In this document: positions 1 through 12,624 of the stretch, piece by piece
How positions within the stretch are numbered: position 1 is the first letter of the stretch
How the letters are laid out: every line of letters begins with the position of its first letter
From: Caenorhabditis elegans
Lineage: Eukaryota > Nematoda > Chromadorea > Rhabditida > Rhabditidae
Reading direction: 5' to 3'
Assembly (NCBI RefSeq): GCF_000002985.6
Contig: NC_003281.10
Coordinates: 7,688,001-7,752,000 of the forward strand
DNA length: 64,000 nucleotides
Program-made: the position numbers and the translations under genes
Notes under the pieces: model-generated
Seen by the model: only the letters and a program-made list of their open reading frames with translations
Told to the model about the DNA's origin: nothing
The model's database searches: none

Positions 1-883
1 GACAGAACCTGAATGGCCATTCATTACTTTCCAGAATGTTTGAAGTAACATCATGAGATTCACATCACACGGGTTTGAATACTTTTTCAGTTGCGGGTCC
101 AGCACTGTATTGAAAAAATTCACAAATGTTTCATTGGAAAATGAAGATCTAATCCCAATTGTTTTTTCAAACTGCTCGCATATATCGATTAATTTTGGCA
201 AGGTACTGCCGTATTGATTGGTAGCTTCAGTAATAAATGTATACCTATTGAGCATTCTATGAAGATGTGAGTTTATTTGTGATGGATCGTGTTTTGCTAT
301 TTCACCCACAACACTCGGTTCCGTTTCCATTATTTCTCCAATGATAGTTCGGAATGGGAAAGTCTTTTGTAGAAGGGCAGCAGTTAGACTGACAGCATTG
401 GTCACACGAGCCAGGACAGCTAAATTTTCGAGAATTGTTCGGAGAGGCAATACAGCTGAAATTGCAATCATTTAGAACTTTGAGAAAATAATTTGTTCGG
501 TATTTAAGCTCATTAAAAGAACAATACATTGCATAAAATTACTCAAGACCGCCCACCAGTCTCCACTCTTCTCTCGCCTTTTCGCCTCGCGCGCCGAAAC
601 ATTTATTACGCAGCCAGATAGCTTGTTGAAGAAAAGTCAATTTTGAATATTAAGTGTCTGATTTAAATTCGAAAAAAACTCAATTGACAGCCCTACACAT
701 TGGGTTTTTAAAACAAACTTGTATGAAAAAACAGCTAAGTCTAATTTTTGTCTTATTTGGCTCCAACTTACAAGTTACATTAGCAGCTCTGCTATTTCGA
801 ATACTCTTATCCAAATAACCATCTTGCGATAGTCCACTCAATGCACCAATCAACAGAAACAGAAATGTTGTATGAATCCACAT
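1..883 (-). CDS. WSN-domain secreted/membrane protein, 5' part only
   Basis: The gene is cut by the left edge. I read two exons on the minus strand: 883-772, from ATG, and 455-1, continuing out of the window. The intron (771-456) is GT...TTTCAG and joins in phase 1. Exon 1 begins MWIHTTFLFLLIGALSGL, a clear signal peptide. Exon 2 contains LARVTNAVSLTAALLQ, the hallmark start of the nematode-specific WSN domain (unknown function), followed by a long helical stretch with scattered cysteines and N-glycosylation sites. Exon 1 has the same length (112 nt) and phase as exon 1 of the next gene, so the two are paralogues in tandem, about 470 bases apart. An in-frame upstream ATG at 1057 would add a tail before the signal peptide and was not used. 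Whether it also carries the TM, ankyrin and BRCT parts cannot be seen. Confidence 0.8.
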
Positions 884-1355
884 CCAATTGTTTCTTTCTT
901 CTTCTTTATTATTAGCGTTAAAAATTGTTATGCTATTCACACAAGGTACTCTGAAAATTCTATTCAATTTTCCTGAAACTGAAACCAAAATTGATGAACT
1001 CACAAACGTCGATTGGTTTTTAAAAACCGACAAAAAGAAATGAATTGTTTTGACCAAAGTGTATTTTTGTTGAATATAAAAACGTGGAAATGAACAACTA
1101 TTTCCCGTGGATTTTTTTGAAAATAATTGTCAATAATATTTTTATATTGTTTTTTAATTAATCATTTATTGAGATCTTCAAAATGAACCGAGTTATAACC
1201 TTTCAAAGTAGAGCGATGAGTTGTAGCGATGCCACAGAATATACGGTATATTAGCACTTTCTTGGAAAAATCTTGTACCAGTGTTGAAACATATATACTC
1301 AAATCAACTATTAAAAACGAAATGTCACTCGAAATTTTATTTGATACAAGTAAAT
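884..1355. other. intergenic gap between two tandem WSN genes
   Basis: This 472-base AT-rich stretch holds the promoter of the left WSN gene and the 3' end of the next one. I see no coding sequence beyond short shadow ORFs. Confidence 0.6.
1336..1341 (-). terminator. poly(A) signal of the WSN-TM-ANK-BRCT gene
   Basis: AATAAA on the minus strand, about 15 bases beyond the TAG stop at 1356-1358. Confidence 0.7.
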
Positions 1356-4300
1356 CTAGTTATCACCTCCAACGGCCACTGAAATCGGATTGGGATTTCT
1401 GTCAATATTGATCTCCCGTTTGAGCATGAAGTTGATGAACTCGGCCTCTGTGAAAAACGTGTACATCTTGTCCGGATCATTCTTGTATTCTTGAAGATTA
1501 TACTGCAAATAAATAGTTGAAAGTTTTTTAAACTAATCCTAACATGCGCTCACAAACGTTTCCCCGGTGCTAGCTTTACTTCTACCTTCACATTGGTCTT
1601 TCTCTCCCCTTCGCCTCTTCCTTTGTATTTTTTTTTCTCTTACTCGAGTTGAACTCTTTTAGGGTTCGTCTCGTTTTATTAGTTTATTTAACAAATTTCT
1701 TATGCTGTATTGCTCTTGATTTTTTATTTCTTCTTTTAAGTTAAATAAACACAAATTCAAAAATTCAAACGAAAAAAAAACAATCATACCTGTCCATCGG
1801 TTATGATAAAAAGTGGTCCGAGATGTGCATGAAAATATGGATGAGATCCGACATTGTAGTAATTCTTGGTAGGAAATGCGTCCAATAGAGTTCCACCTTG
1901 TGAGTTTATAATAGATGTCATGGTGTTCACTGAAAAACTCTCTCTCTCTTGCCTGCCTACCACCTGTGCGTGCGCCTGTCTGTCCATCTCACTATCAGAC
2001 AATTCTCACGCTGCATGTCCCTGCTCGGTTCACCGCCTCAAATCACACCATCAAAAAAATTCTTACGATTTGCATAATCCCCCAAACAAATTGCAATATA
2101 CACTCCGTAAAGGTAGGGTGCCGATCCTTTTGACATTGCTTCAGACCATTTGAGAACTGTATTGTAGACAACATTATTATATTTGACATTCTCCACCAAA
2201 TAGTTATAGTCTTTCGCGATATTTTTCTTGTTTTTCAAGCAATCGGACATCCAACTTTCTTTCACAATTATCGTTCCATTGAAAATCCACAACAATGATT
2301 CCAAACTATCCGTTTCCAAAGTTCCATTGCGACTTGTTTTCACAATACAGTGAGTAGTACTTGACTGCGGTTCATTTGATGCCTTAAAAAGTTATATTCA
2401 AATTTCATTTACTTTGATATTTGTAAACTTACAATCGATTTGAAAACCTCCATAAATTGATTGGTGAGCTTGTCATCTGTCGATTTGTCGGCGTAGATAT
2501 GAAACGAGCTGACTGGAAATAGTTCAGGGACACGGATTCGAAACTTCTTGTTCTGATATTTCAGATAAATGTTTTTGATTTTCTCAATTTTCGCCTTCTG
2601 ATCTGCACGAAGGACATCAAGATCTGTCCCAATTATCTCTTCTGGTTTCTTGTTCTGCACATTTAGAAGTGTTCTATCAGCTCCATTCTTGATAAGAATT
2701 TCAACAATATCAGGATACAGGCGTTTTGTTGCTAAATGTAGGGCGGTATTGCCATGCCCTGAAATCAATTTCTAGTACAGTAATTCTTAATTTCAAACTT
2801 ACGATTGTATGCATTAATAAATGCTCCCTTTTTTACACAATTCGCCACATTTGTTAAATTGACTTCTCTGACTGCTTCAAGAAGTGAGTTTGAATGATCC
2901 GTTTTGTCCAGGAAAAGCTTTAAAATTACAGAATAATCATCTAATCAAAGTTTTCAAAAACTAACCGAATATCTCCATCTTTTCTCAAATGCTTCTGGCT
3001 TACCAAACCAATAAATCCACCATATCAAGTATTTGTTTCGTCCACTCTCAGTTAATCCATAAGCTATCAAACCACCCAACACTATCGCAAATAAGATTCC
3101 AAAGGAAATTATGATGACGCCAAGATAGGAATTTACAAAGCTGAAAAAAATAAATTGAAAAATTCCTAATTATATAATGAACTAATGCGAAAGACTAAAA
3201 AAGTTCCCACAGCCAAGACACAGAAAACTAACTCACACTTTTTCACTCTTGTTCACTTTGAAAATCTCATCGAAATATTCTTTGATGTCCTTTATACTTT
3301 CTGACGCTGCTCGTAAATCCTGATGGTTAACGGTAAAATCCAGCCAGAGTTCAGCCAAATTTTCAGAGTTCTTCTTTGCCATTTGGAAATTTTTATCCTT
3401 CACATCGTATGAATCAAGTTGATCGTGAACATACTCGAATAGCAAATCAACTCCTTTAATCCCACTGACATTCGTTGCAACATCGAATAAAGTTCCAATG
3501 GTACCCAAATCACTGCCAATGTATTTCCTTGCTTCCATATTCAGATTGTCCAATTCTCGAACGACGTGTTCCAGTAAGTATCCAGGAGATCCACTCCAAA
3601 ATTCTTTAACCTGCTTATTCTCGTTGAAATTTGCAATTTTGTCATTCACTCCGTTGTCATAATTTGCCGAGTTTAGAATTTCACTTCGAAGCTTGTATGA
3701 TTCAATGAGATCTCGAAGACATATCATACCCTTTGCGAGTTTTGTTGCAATTTTCATCGAATGTTTGAACTTCAAAACTGGATTTTGTTTTGTTAATTGC
3801 TCATTCTGCTTACTCTGCCTGCGAGTCTCTTCTAAAAACTTTTCCACTGCTACATAGTCCGTTCTCATGTCTGAATAGATTTTAACAGCATCTTTGATCT
3901 TTTTATGATCAGACGAATTGCCTATTCTTCTCACTGAAGTTATGAATTCAACTGTTGAATGGATTTTACTTGACTGGAATTCTTTCATTTTCAAGCATTT
4001 GAGATTAGCAATCGACTTTGATTTAGTAAGATTGGCTGCTGTTTCTTCCATAACATCCACTAAATTAACCTTGTGCAAAAGTTGGTAATCAGTGTCATAC
4101 TTTTTCTGGAGTAAGTGAAATCTCAAAAATCTCTCGAAAAAATCGTTCAGATCTTCAAAATTTTGAATTTCTCGTACCTCATTTATCGTCTCTTGTGGAT
4201 TCAAGTTTTCCAGATTCAAGTTATTTAACGAGTCCAACGCAGTTTCCATGACATCGAAATCATTCTGTTTCACGGTTTCATTGCACCATGCTAGAACTTC

Positions 4301-6244
4301 AAAAATAGTCGAATTCAAGTCACTCAACGTTTTACTATGTTCATCGAAGCGTGCAAAATCTTCAGTCTGAGCAGAACCTTTCCAACATCCATTATAAATT
4401 TTCTTCATGTTTTCAATCGCTCCTTCACCAGACGCAACATCCGAACATTGATTGATACTAGAGTAAAAACTCAATGATTCCAGCAAATTTTTCCGTTCTG
4501 CTTTGAAGAATGCTTTGAACTTTATCCAAGTGGTTTCTAACTTCCCAGTGTATTCAGAAAATTTGAAGAAGGCCTCCAGTGAATTTTCCAAGAATTTAAT
4601 ACTCTTTCCATTTGCCACTTTCTCCTTGAACCAAACGCTATTCAAATCTTCTCTGACCATTTTCAAATCTTCAATCAATCCATATCCAACAAGTGAGAGC
4701 CAAACTGCCATCGTCTTATTTTGAACCATATCCTTGTGTAGTTGTACTGTCATTGAAACTTCCTTGTAAACATCTACTTGTGGAGCTTCCCAGTCTTTGA
4801 TAATCTTCTTCGCAATATTTTTCAACTTTTCCAAATCATTGGGAAAGTTCTCATATTCGATCTGTTTTTTCTTGAACAGCTCAACAGTTGCACGCGCCGA
4901 AAAAATATTTCGAAAAACTTCTCCCACCTTCGAAATCGGATAAACAAATGAATAGTATTCTTTTATGGAGGTCATACACTGCCGAACTTCTGGAATTCGA
5001 TTCTTCAAAGTAACGATAGCTATCTTTTTGTCATCTTCATTTGCTGCCTTTTTCTCATTAATCACATTCCAGAATTCAACAATCATTTCCACGTGTGTTT
5101 CATTGCATCCTTTCAGTCTGGAGATTGTAGAGTTATTCCCAAGGTGGTCGAAGAAGTCATGAATTTTAGTTTTGTTGACTACATAATCCGACGAAACAGA
5201 TGTCATCAAATCCTCATTCAACTTCAATATTCTTAGTAAATCATCTTTGTCTCCATTCGTGCTCTCATAGATTCTCTTGTACCTCTCCACAATACCATCC
5301 AAATGATTATTGACTGTCAATGGATTATGCGTGATTATTGTACTAAGATTTGCCAGATTCGCCTCGAGTAGTTCACCAAGAGCTGGTCGAAATTTGAATG
5401 ATTGTTGAATTGCTGCAGCTTCGTAAGCAATGGCGAGAGTCACACGGGATAGTTTGTTAATTGTTTCGTAAGCAAGTTCCAGATGAGATTTAACTGAAAA
5501 AGTTATAATTTTACTCCAAAAAAATAATGTTATTTAAGCTCCAAGTTCATCGTTCTCATAGTCAGTCAAACTTGATTTTAGGCTTACGCCTTATTCTCGA
5601 TGTGCGCATAAAGAATTATTGGCGCAATGACCCCCACGCGATCGAAAACGGGATAATCACGCAACCAATAATTTGTAATGGTCTCGCTATGCCAATGATG
5701 CAAGGTTACTGATTCGCACCACACAAATTAAATGTATTATTGTTGCGAAGTTGAAGTTTAGAGAATTATGGCACTAGATACAATTGAAGGGAAATCCTTC
5801 TCCACATCTGCGACCTAAGTACCTGCAGTCTTACGCTTCTTCCTACTTTCTACCTGCCAAACGCCTGCCTGCCTCATGCCTGCCTAAGTACTGGAAGAAA
5901 CATGGAAGAAAGAAGCCAGAACAATCGCTCCGTGGACACTGGAATGCCACACAGTCGGGGATTTTTCGTCGTTAATTCATAATACCCACGTAGTTTATAG
6001 AAAAAACACTTAAACGCGCCATACTGTCGTGCCCCGATTATGAGGAATTGCAGTATTCATGGTGCTATCGATCAGTTTTGTGGCACATCAAAGTTTGAAA
6101 TCACTAAAAAGTATTCCTGAAATTTGAATTACCTGCTCCTCTGGCATCTCGACGAGCCTCAGACACACCCTTTGGATCAATAACACCTTCTCCCTTGGCA
6201 AATATGATGAAGGGCAAAAGGAATGGAATTTTATGAAGCTTCAT
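1356..6244 (-). CDS. WSN-TM-ankyrin-BRCT transmembrane protein (paralogue 1)
   Basis: Eight exons: 6244-6133, 5493-3237, 3140-2966, 2917-2803, 2758-2433, 2382-2067, 1929-1790, 1502-1356; about 1195 residues. Residues 1-20 are a signal peptide (MKLHKIPFLLPFIIF). The WSN domain follows (LSRVTLAIAYEAAAIQ), and exon 2 encodes some 750 mostly helical extracellular residues with N-glycosylation sites. A single TM helix lies near 797-819 (GVIIISFGILFAIVLGGLIA), then basic residues. Residues ~850-920 are ankyrin repeats (GNTALHLATKR..DIVEILIKNGADRTLLN). From ~967 to the end are two BRCT-like domains: THCIV, then VKESWMSDC with the conserved Trp, and a second with the GG turn (SQGGTLL). All joins keep phase. 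The specific gene is not recognised. The tail would face the cytosol, odd for BRCT modules, which are usually nuclear. Function unknown. Confidence 0.88.
5494..6132 (-). other. first intron of WSN paralogue 1
   Basis: A 639-base intron separating the signal-peptide exon from the ectodomain exon. It contains a short CTGC-rich simple repeat near 5850-5890. No coding sequence seen. Confidence 0.7.
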
Positions 6245-6689
6245 CCAAATAGTTTCTTTTTTTGTTCTTTATTTTTAGCGTTAAATTTGAATGTTTTCCA
6301 ATTAACGGGACACTGCAACGAATGAGTTGGAGATTGTGAAGAGAAATTAAAAACTTACGACAGTCGCTCAGAGGTGATGATGTAAATAATAATGTAATGA
6401 ATTGTTTTTCTGTGAAATAAGATCAGACGTTGAGATAAAATATTTTATTTTAATAAATATCCAACAATAATATGTTTTACGTGGAACTCCAATTGTTTAA
6501 ATTTGTCTTCCTTTTTTGTTTGTTATCTTTTCGAAAATCTAAGAAAACCAATCATTTCTCCATCAACGCTGAAGTAAGTAAGTTCGTTTCAAAAACTAAT
6601 TCTGAAAATATTAATTTTCTTCAGAAGAACAGTTCCATTACACTTTTTAAAATATTCGAGAAATAAGAAGAAGTAAAAATTCTAAAGCA
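6245..6689. promoter_or_regulatory. bidirectional promoter region between divergent WSN paralogues
   Basis: This 445-base AT-rich gap separates the two divergent start codons (6244 minus, 6690 plus). It must hold both promoters. No specific factor site was recognised. Confidence 0.5.
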
Positions 6690-9600
6690 ATGAGATTCCA
6701 TGCAATTATTCTTCTTATGGTCTTTGTCTGTATTGATGCAGGGAACGATGTGATTAAGGAAACGGATTTTGAGGAATTTGGTGGAGGAAAGGGAAAAGGT
6801 AAACATCATTTTGCGTTAGACTTTAAAACTGGGATATTATTTGAAAGCTCATGTTATTTTTCAGGTATTGAGTGAACTTTTTAAAAACTTGCTAAAAATT
6901 CTTCTCTTAAAATTTTTTATGTATTCTGTGTTTTTAATATGATTTTTTCCTCATATTCGGCAATACAATCATGAAAAACAACAACAAATATTTTCTTTTT
7001 AAGTCCAAATAAATTATTGAAAACGTTCACTGTTTTCTTGGTAATACCAATGGTAATACCAATTCTTGGTAATACCCTATGTTTGGAGGCGGAGCATTTT
7101 CAATTGGCCATGGAGCGCGTTTCCACGTCGATTTCAAAACTGTTGTTTGCATACCTATAATATAGCTAGTTTTTCTAAAAATGTAGGCATTTCGGATTTT
7201 CTGATTTTTGAGAAAAATTTGGTTTGATTACTTTCAGTCTATTCTACATTATTTCGGGAGAAATCAATCATATAGAAGTAAAATGAAAAATATTTTCAGA
7301 ATCTGATCTCCAAACAGTCTACTCAAACCTTGCCATAATGTCCCGTATCACAAATGCAATCTCCCTCCAAGCAGCTGCCATTCGGGACTCTGTCAATATT
7401 AGAAATGTCATCACTGAGCTTTTGGAAGCCAATACCGTACTATTCTCGGATCTTTTCAATTATGATGAAAAGAATTTGTTGAAGATATTGACTCATATTT
7501 CTGAAGAATCAAAGAAATTAGTGAACGCTGTGAGTCGGGAAGATGTTGTGAAGGTGTCGAATGGAACAGAGTGGTTGAATACGTTGAAGGGTCTCGTGAG
7601 TACTTTTGAAGACATACATCAAATCAATAAGATAGATATTGTTGTATTCTTGAACGGACTGTACGGTGATTCATTCGCAAAAAAAGCTACTTCTTGTAAC
7701 GACACTGTCATCGAAACATTTTTAATGTTTTACAAAGTAATAAGGAGCGCTGCCCATAATACAAATGGAACTCTTGTGAAAGAAAGTATCAACACTTTTC
7801 TGGACTTGGAAACTGAATTATTCGAATGTCTCGATAATATATCAAGTTACAAAAGTATTTTTATTCCTATTGTAACGCGTCTTAACTTTTTCACAGCTTT
7901 GGAAAAAACTATAAAATCTCTAAACTCTAAAATTCCAAATAAAAAGGATGTATTTGAAGTGTTTGATGTTCTTTCCAAAGCTTTTGGATACATCGAAGGA
8001 ATCTGGAAAAGCTCTTCAAGAAAAACCGATAGAAAGACAAGCGCATTATTCCAGGAGGCTGTTACTAAACTTCAAAACATTTTCGAAAAAAGGAGTGAAG
8101 CACCTCCGCTTCTTCTGACAAATGGGTTCCCGAGAAAAGGAGATATGGCTCGAGTGTCTGCAGATATTGACAGTAAATGGTTCAAGGATCATGTTTCAAA
8201 AGGGAGTAGCACTGCGAATCTGAAACATGGACTTGGTGGTTTTTTCCGGTTTGCCGAGCTTATGAAGATCTTGGAAGAAAGTTGGATTGCATTTGAAAGA
8301 AGTTATCATCAATCGAAACACGTTGGCATAGAACTTTCAAAGTTGGTACACACAATCGAAGAGTATACAGATAATGGTCAGGCTATTCTTCAGATGTATC
8401 AGAAATCTTTTGAAAAGTGCTACACTGGAAGTGCTCAACCTGCTAATAGTATACCAAACTCATCAGACAAGTTTTTTCTGACTTGCATCGCAAAAGTAGT
8501 GACATTCATGACATTCGGCTTCAATATCAGACTTTCGCTGAAATTGATAAGGAATCAGTTAGAAATGTTATTCAAGAAATCCGTAATAAGAAAGACGGTG
8601 ATATAAATTTATAGACAAGATCAGCACTTGAATCCTATCCGTCCTTCAAACAGCTTGCCACCTTTTTTGAACAACTTTTCAAATTTAAAGTTCATTTTTC
8701 TAATTTAACGGCTTCAAATGATATAGAAGAATCTGTGACTGATATCATAGGTTATTTAACGAATTCGACACTTTACACTTCATCATTATGCCTTCGAACA
8801 GATAATTTTGACCCGGAGAAGTTATTGAAAATGCAAGAATTGTTGAAAAGTGTATTCCAAATCAAAAATCAAAATACTACCGAAATTCTGAATGTGATAC
8901 AACTTTATAAAACGACTAAGCAACACTTGTCGGAGGCGGAAAATTTTGTGAAGAATTTCAAAAAGTTGAAGCCGAAGAGGCAAGCTTCCAACACGAAACA
9001 TTCAGCAATAAACTCTTCAAATCCAGTTCTCCAGTTGTCAAACCCTCAGGAAGTTTCTTTGAGTTTGGGGAGAGGAATGTTAATTTTAAGAGAAATCACG
9101 AAATCCTACCTGTCTATGGATATTTTGAAAGCTTCTATGCATTTTTCGGACAATATCAATAAAAGAATTATCGCAAAAAATCCCGATGACAACGTCAAGA
9201 ATTTCTGGGGCAATTCGAAGACACACATAATTGAGAGATTTATAAATGAATTAACAATACTCAACAAATATGCTGGAACAGTACAAAACAAGGATGTTCT
9301 AACTATGAAGAAAACTCTGGATGAAGCTGTGAAAGTTAAGTGATTCAAAAATGTTTTTCAAAGTATTTATTCACAGTTGAAAGCTGGTACTTCAGTATCT
9401 TCTATTCCTCCTAAAGATGCTCAGAACGCTTTGGAAATATCCAAAAAACTCAGTTTGATTGACATGGAATTTTCTGTTCACGAAGGATATTTGCAAGTTG
9501 CGTCGCTTAATTTCAAAGAGCTAATGGCTTATTTCGATAGGATTTTTGCGCCAGAGGAAGAGGAAACTCGACATGCTGTGTAAGTTTTTTTTTTTAAAAC

Positions 9601-12332
9601 TCGGGTAGATCTCGACGCAAGGAAAATTGATGGATTGGTTTGTTATGTTAGCTAATATATTAAATTATTGACTAAAACAGCGGGAACCGAAAATCTAAAA
9701 AGATGGTGCCCTATTTTTTTCTCGAGGTGGAGCTCAATCACTAAACATCCATGTCTTTTCAAGTGATTTATTGATTTATGAGAATGATTTATGATTATTG
9801 AGAGTTATGAGAAGTTAACATGAATTTGTAGTTACAGCTCATTTCAGTAGTATATTTATAATTTATTTTTCCAGAGTCGAGGAGTTGAGTCGAGGAGAGT
9901 CGAGGAGTCGAGGAGTTCTATCCATTCTTATCAGTGTTGGAGCTTTTATAATTCTAATAGTTGGTGGAATTGTGATCTACGGGCTCACTCCATCGGGTCG
10001 AGCAAAATACAAGAATGTTTATCTTTCCTTTTTTGGAAAACCAGAAGATTTCGAGAAACGCTGGAGATATTCGGTAAGAAATCTTATTGAGCACACGATG
10101 AACAAATATTTCGTTTAGTTGTTCATGGATCGAGATGATGGAAAGAATGCTCTTTTGGATGCCGTACGAGAAATTAACGCAACAAATGTTAAGAAAGCTG
10201 TGAATCAAGGAGCATATATCAATGTCTTTAACAGTCAGTTTGAAATAATTTATTACAGAAGAAGAAAATTAAAATGTAATCTATCAAAATTTTAAATCCT
10301 CCCTATTTGAATTGCCTCCAAAATGAGAACTGCAGCACCATTCACCGAATGGCTCCTCCCACTTCTTAACCAATTAACAAAGGTGGGAGGAGCTAATTGC
10401 TGATAGGTCTTGCAGGTTTCGTTTTGGATGAGATTCAAATTAAACAGATTCGGAACATTGATTTTTTTTTTCAAAAGTTTGACTTTGTCGAATGTACCAG
10501 CATTTCCCAAGAAACGAATTCCCTGAAAACTTGCTTCCTACAGGATACGGAAACACTGCTTTACACGTGGCAACAAAATGTGGATTCACTGAAATTGTGG
10601 AGATTCTCATCAAAAACGGAGCAGATAGAACACTTTTGAATGCACATAACAAGACTGCAGAACAATTGTTAATTCCAAAAGACACTACGAGCACTTTGAA
10701 GACACAAGTAACAACGGACACTAGAACACCAACTGACACAATTCCAAAGTCTAAACTGGATTTGGAAACGATGAATAGCGTTAATCAGTTGTTCAGAAAA
10801 TATCGAAACAAGAAGTTTCGAAATCGAGTTCCCGAGAAGTTTCCAGTCAGCTCATTTCATATTTTTATTGAGGAACGATTTGAAGAAAAGGATTTTGGCA
10901 AGTTTATGGATGCATTTCCCTCGATTGTGAGTTATCTGCGAATCGCATTTTCGCCCACTTAAGGCGCTTCCCACTCGCTTTTCGTACGCCGTGCAGGCAG
11001 ACTTCACTGAAATTGACGATTAAGACAAATTATAGCTTTTTTCGGAGGCGCTTGCCTGGCGGGTGGGCGTATGAAACAGCAAAAAAACAAATTTACGGAG
11101 ACTTTCTATGGTATAAACTTTACAACATGACACTCTATAATTTATTAAAAGTTTTTTGTTTCGAAAATATTTATTTTAATACGGAGATGCGAGCGCACTC
11201 CAACACCAATTGAAAAAGGATCCGCCCCAAGTCGGTGGGTCTCGTTAGGTATTGGCAGCAAACCAGTAAATTCAAGCATTTTCAATTAGTTTTGCCGATT
11301 TCGCCATATAAATCACATTAAGAACAAGGTAAACCATAAATATAAAGAACAAAAAAATTGAAAACGTTTCAATTTCTGGTTTTGCCGCCACCTAACGAGA
11401 CCCATCATTTAGAGGCGCAGCTTTTCATTTGGACGTGAAGCGCGATTGCTCCACGATATCAAAAGAACATTTGTCTTCTTCCTTTTAACGATAATAGGTT
11501 TTAACGAAAGGAGCGTTTTTTTTTATAAAAAAAAGAAAAACTGGAAGATTTTCAGACAAACGCAGACGCTTTGCCTACTACAACTCATTGTATTGTAAAG
11601 ACCGACCCCGATGGAACTTTGGAAACCGATAATATTGATTTATTGATTTGGATTTTCAATGGAGTAATTATTGTAAAAGAGTCTTGGATGACGGATTGCT
11701 TGGAAAATAAGAAATTGATTGAAAAAGACAGTGACTATTTGGTGGAAAAAGTGAAATACAAGGGTACTGTCTATGGTACAGTAATTCAATGGTCCGAAGC
11801 AATGGCCAAAGGAACTATGCCGTATCTTCATGGAGTTTATGCATCAATTTTAATTGAAGACAAGACTAATTGTGAGTTTTCAGAGATCGTGGTGAGACCC
11901 ACCCAGAAAGATAGTGTGTGCCTTTAAAGTGATACTTCACTTTTAACGAAATTGCAATATCAATTTTCGAAATCAAATTTGTATATTCGTAATAGTTGCA
12001 ATAAATAGTTCTGTTGTTGTAAAATTCTGTAAAAATCTTTTTCAGATCCAACACTTGTCTCTATCATAACTACCCACGGAGGAACAATTGTCGTCGATCC
12101 TAAAGTACTTTCAAACTTAAATCAGGGATCCCATCCATATCTTCACTCCAATCTCGGATCATTTTTCATTATTCATGACGGTCGACCCGATTTGAGACAG
12201 TTCAAGAATGACACTAACAATTTGTTCACATTGTTCACCGAACAAGAATTCGTCCATTTTATGCTGAAACGAGAGATCTGTAAGGATAAGAGACCGAATC
12301 CGATCCCTCTAACTACCGATGCTGATGACTGA
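6690..12332 (+). CDS. WSN-TM-ankyrin-BRCT transmembrane protein (paralogue 2), possibly damaged
   Basis: Proposed exons: 6690-6798, 7300-8495, 8615-9334, 9377-9579, 9875-10073, 10119-10233, 10544-10926, 11556-11871, 12046-12332; about 1175 residues. Signal peptide MRFHAIILLMVFVCIDAG; WSN domain from IMSRITNAISLQAAAIRDS; TM helix near 758-781 (ILISVGAFIILIVGGIVIYG); ankyrin repeats (GNTALHVATKCGFTEIVEIL) with a Thr-rich linker; BRCT-like 1 (TTTHCIV, VKESWMTDC, DYLVE); BRCT-like 2 (ITTHGGTIVV, FTEQEFVHFMLKRE). The 115-nt and 316-nt exons match paralogue 1 exactly in length. The weak point is 8447-8614. There the homologous frame shifts and meets a TAG at 8612, so either an unusual intron (8496-8614) skips it or the gene is decaying. 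Function unknown. Confidence 0.8.
10927..11555 (+). other. long intron with an inverted repeat
   Basis: A 629-base intron between the ankyrin and BRCT exons. Within it, arms near 11230-11262 and 11380-11410 are inverted copies that share GGGTCTCGTTAGGT. Confidence 0.6.
11230..11410. repeat. short palindromic (MITE-like) repeat
   Basis: The left arm reads GGTGGGTCTCGTTAGGTATT. The reverse complement of the right arm reads GATGGGTCTCGTTAGGTGG. Loop of about 120 bases. No target duplication was defined. Confidence 0.55.
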
Positions 12333-12362
12333 GCAATATCAATGAAACTTTACTGTCCAGAA

Positions 12363-12368
12363 GAATAA
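12363..12368 (+). terminator. poly(A) signal of WSN paralogue 2
   Basis: AATAAA about 30 bases after the TGA at 12330-12332. Confidence 0.75.
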
Positions 12369-12624
12369 ATGTGTTTAATTTAAAAAGAAAACAGAATAAG
12401 TGTAGACAAGTACTGGTATTTTATATTAACTCGAGCCGAAAGAACATTTAAAGAAACCAGTAGGTGAGATCGATCAGATGGCGTCTAATAGTTAGACAGA
12501 AAAAATGGAAGTGGATATTGTTTAATTTTGACAAATAACATTAATTTAAGAATAATTGAATCATTTACAGAAAGTGATTGGTTTCGTTTAGAGAGATCAA
12601 ATAAGAAAATAATTTTTAAAAAGT

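Noticed and set aside
680..1057. Longer N-terminus for the left WSN gene starting at 1057
   Set aside because: It would place about 58 residues before a clean signal peptide; the ATG at 883 matches the paralogues in exon length.
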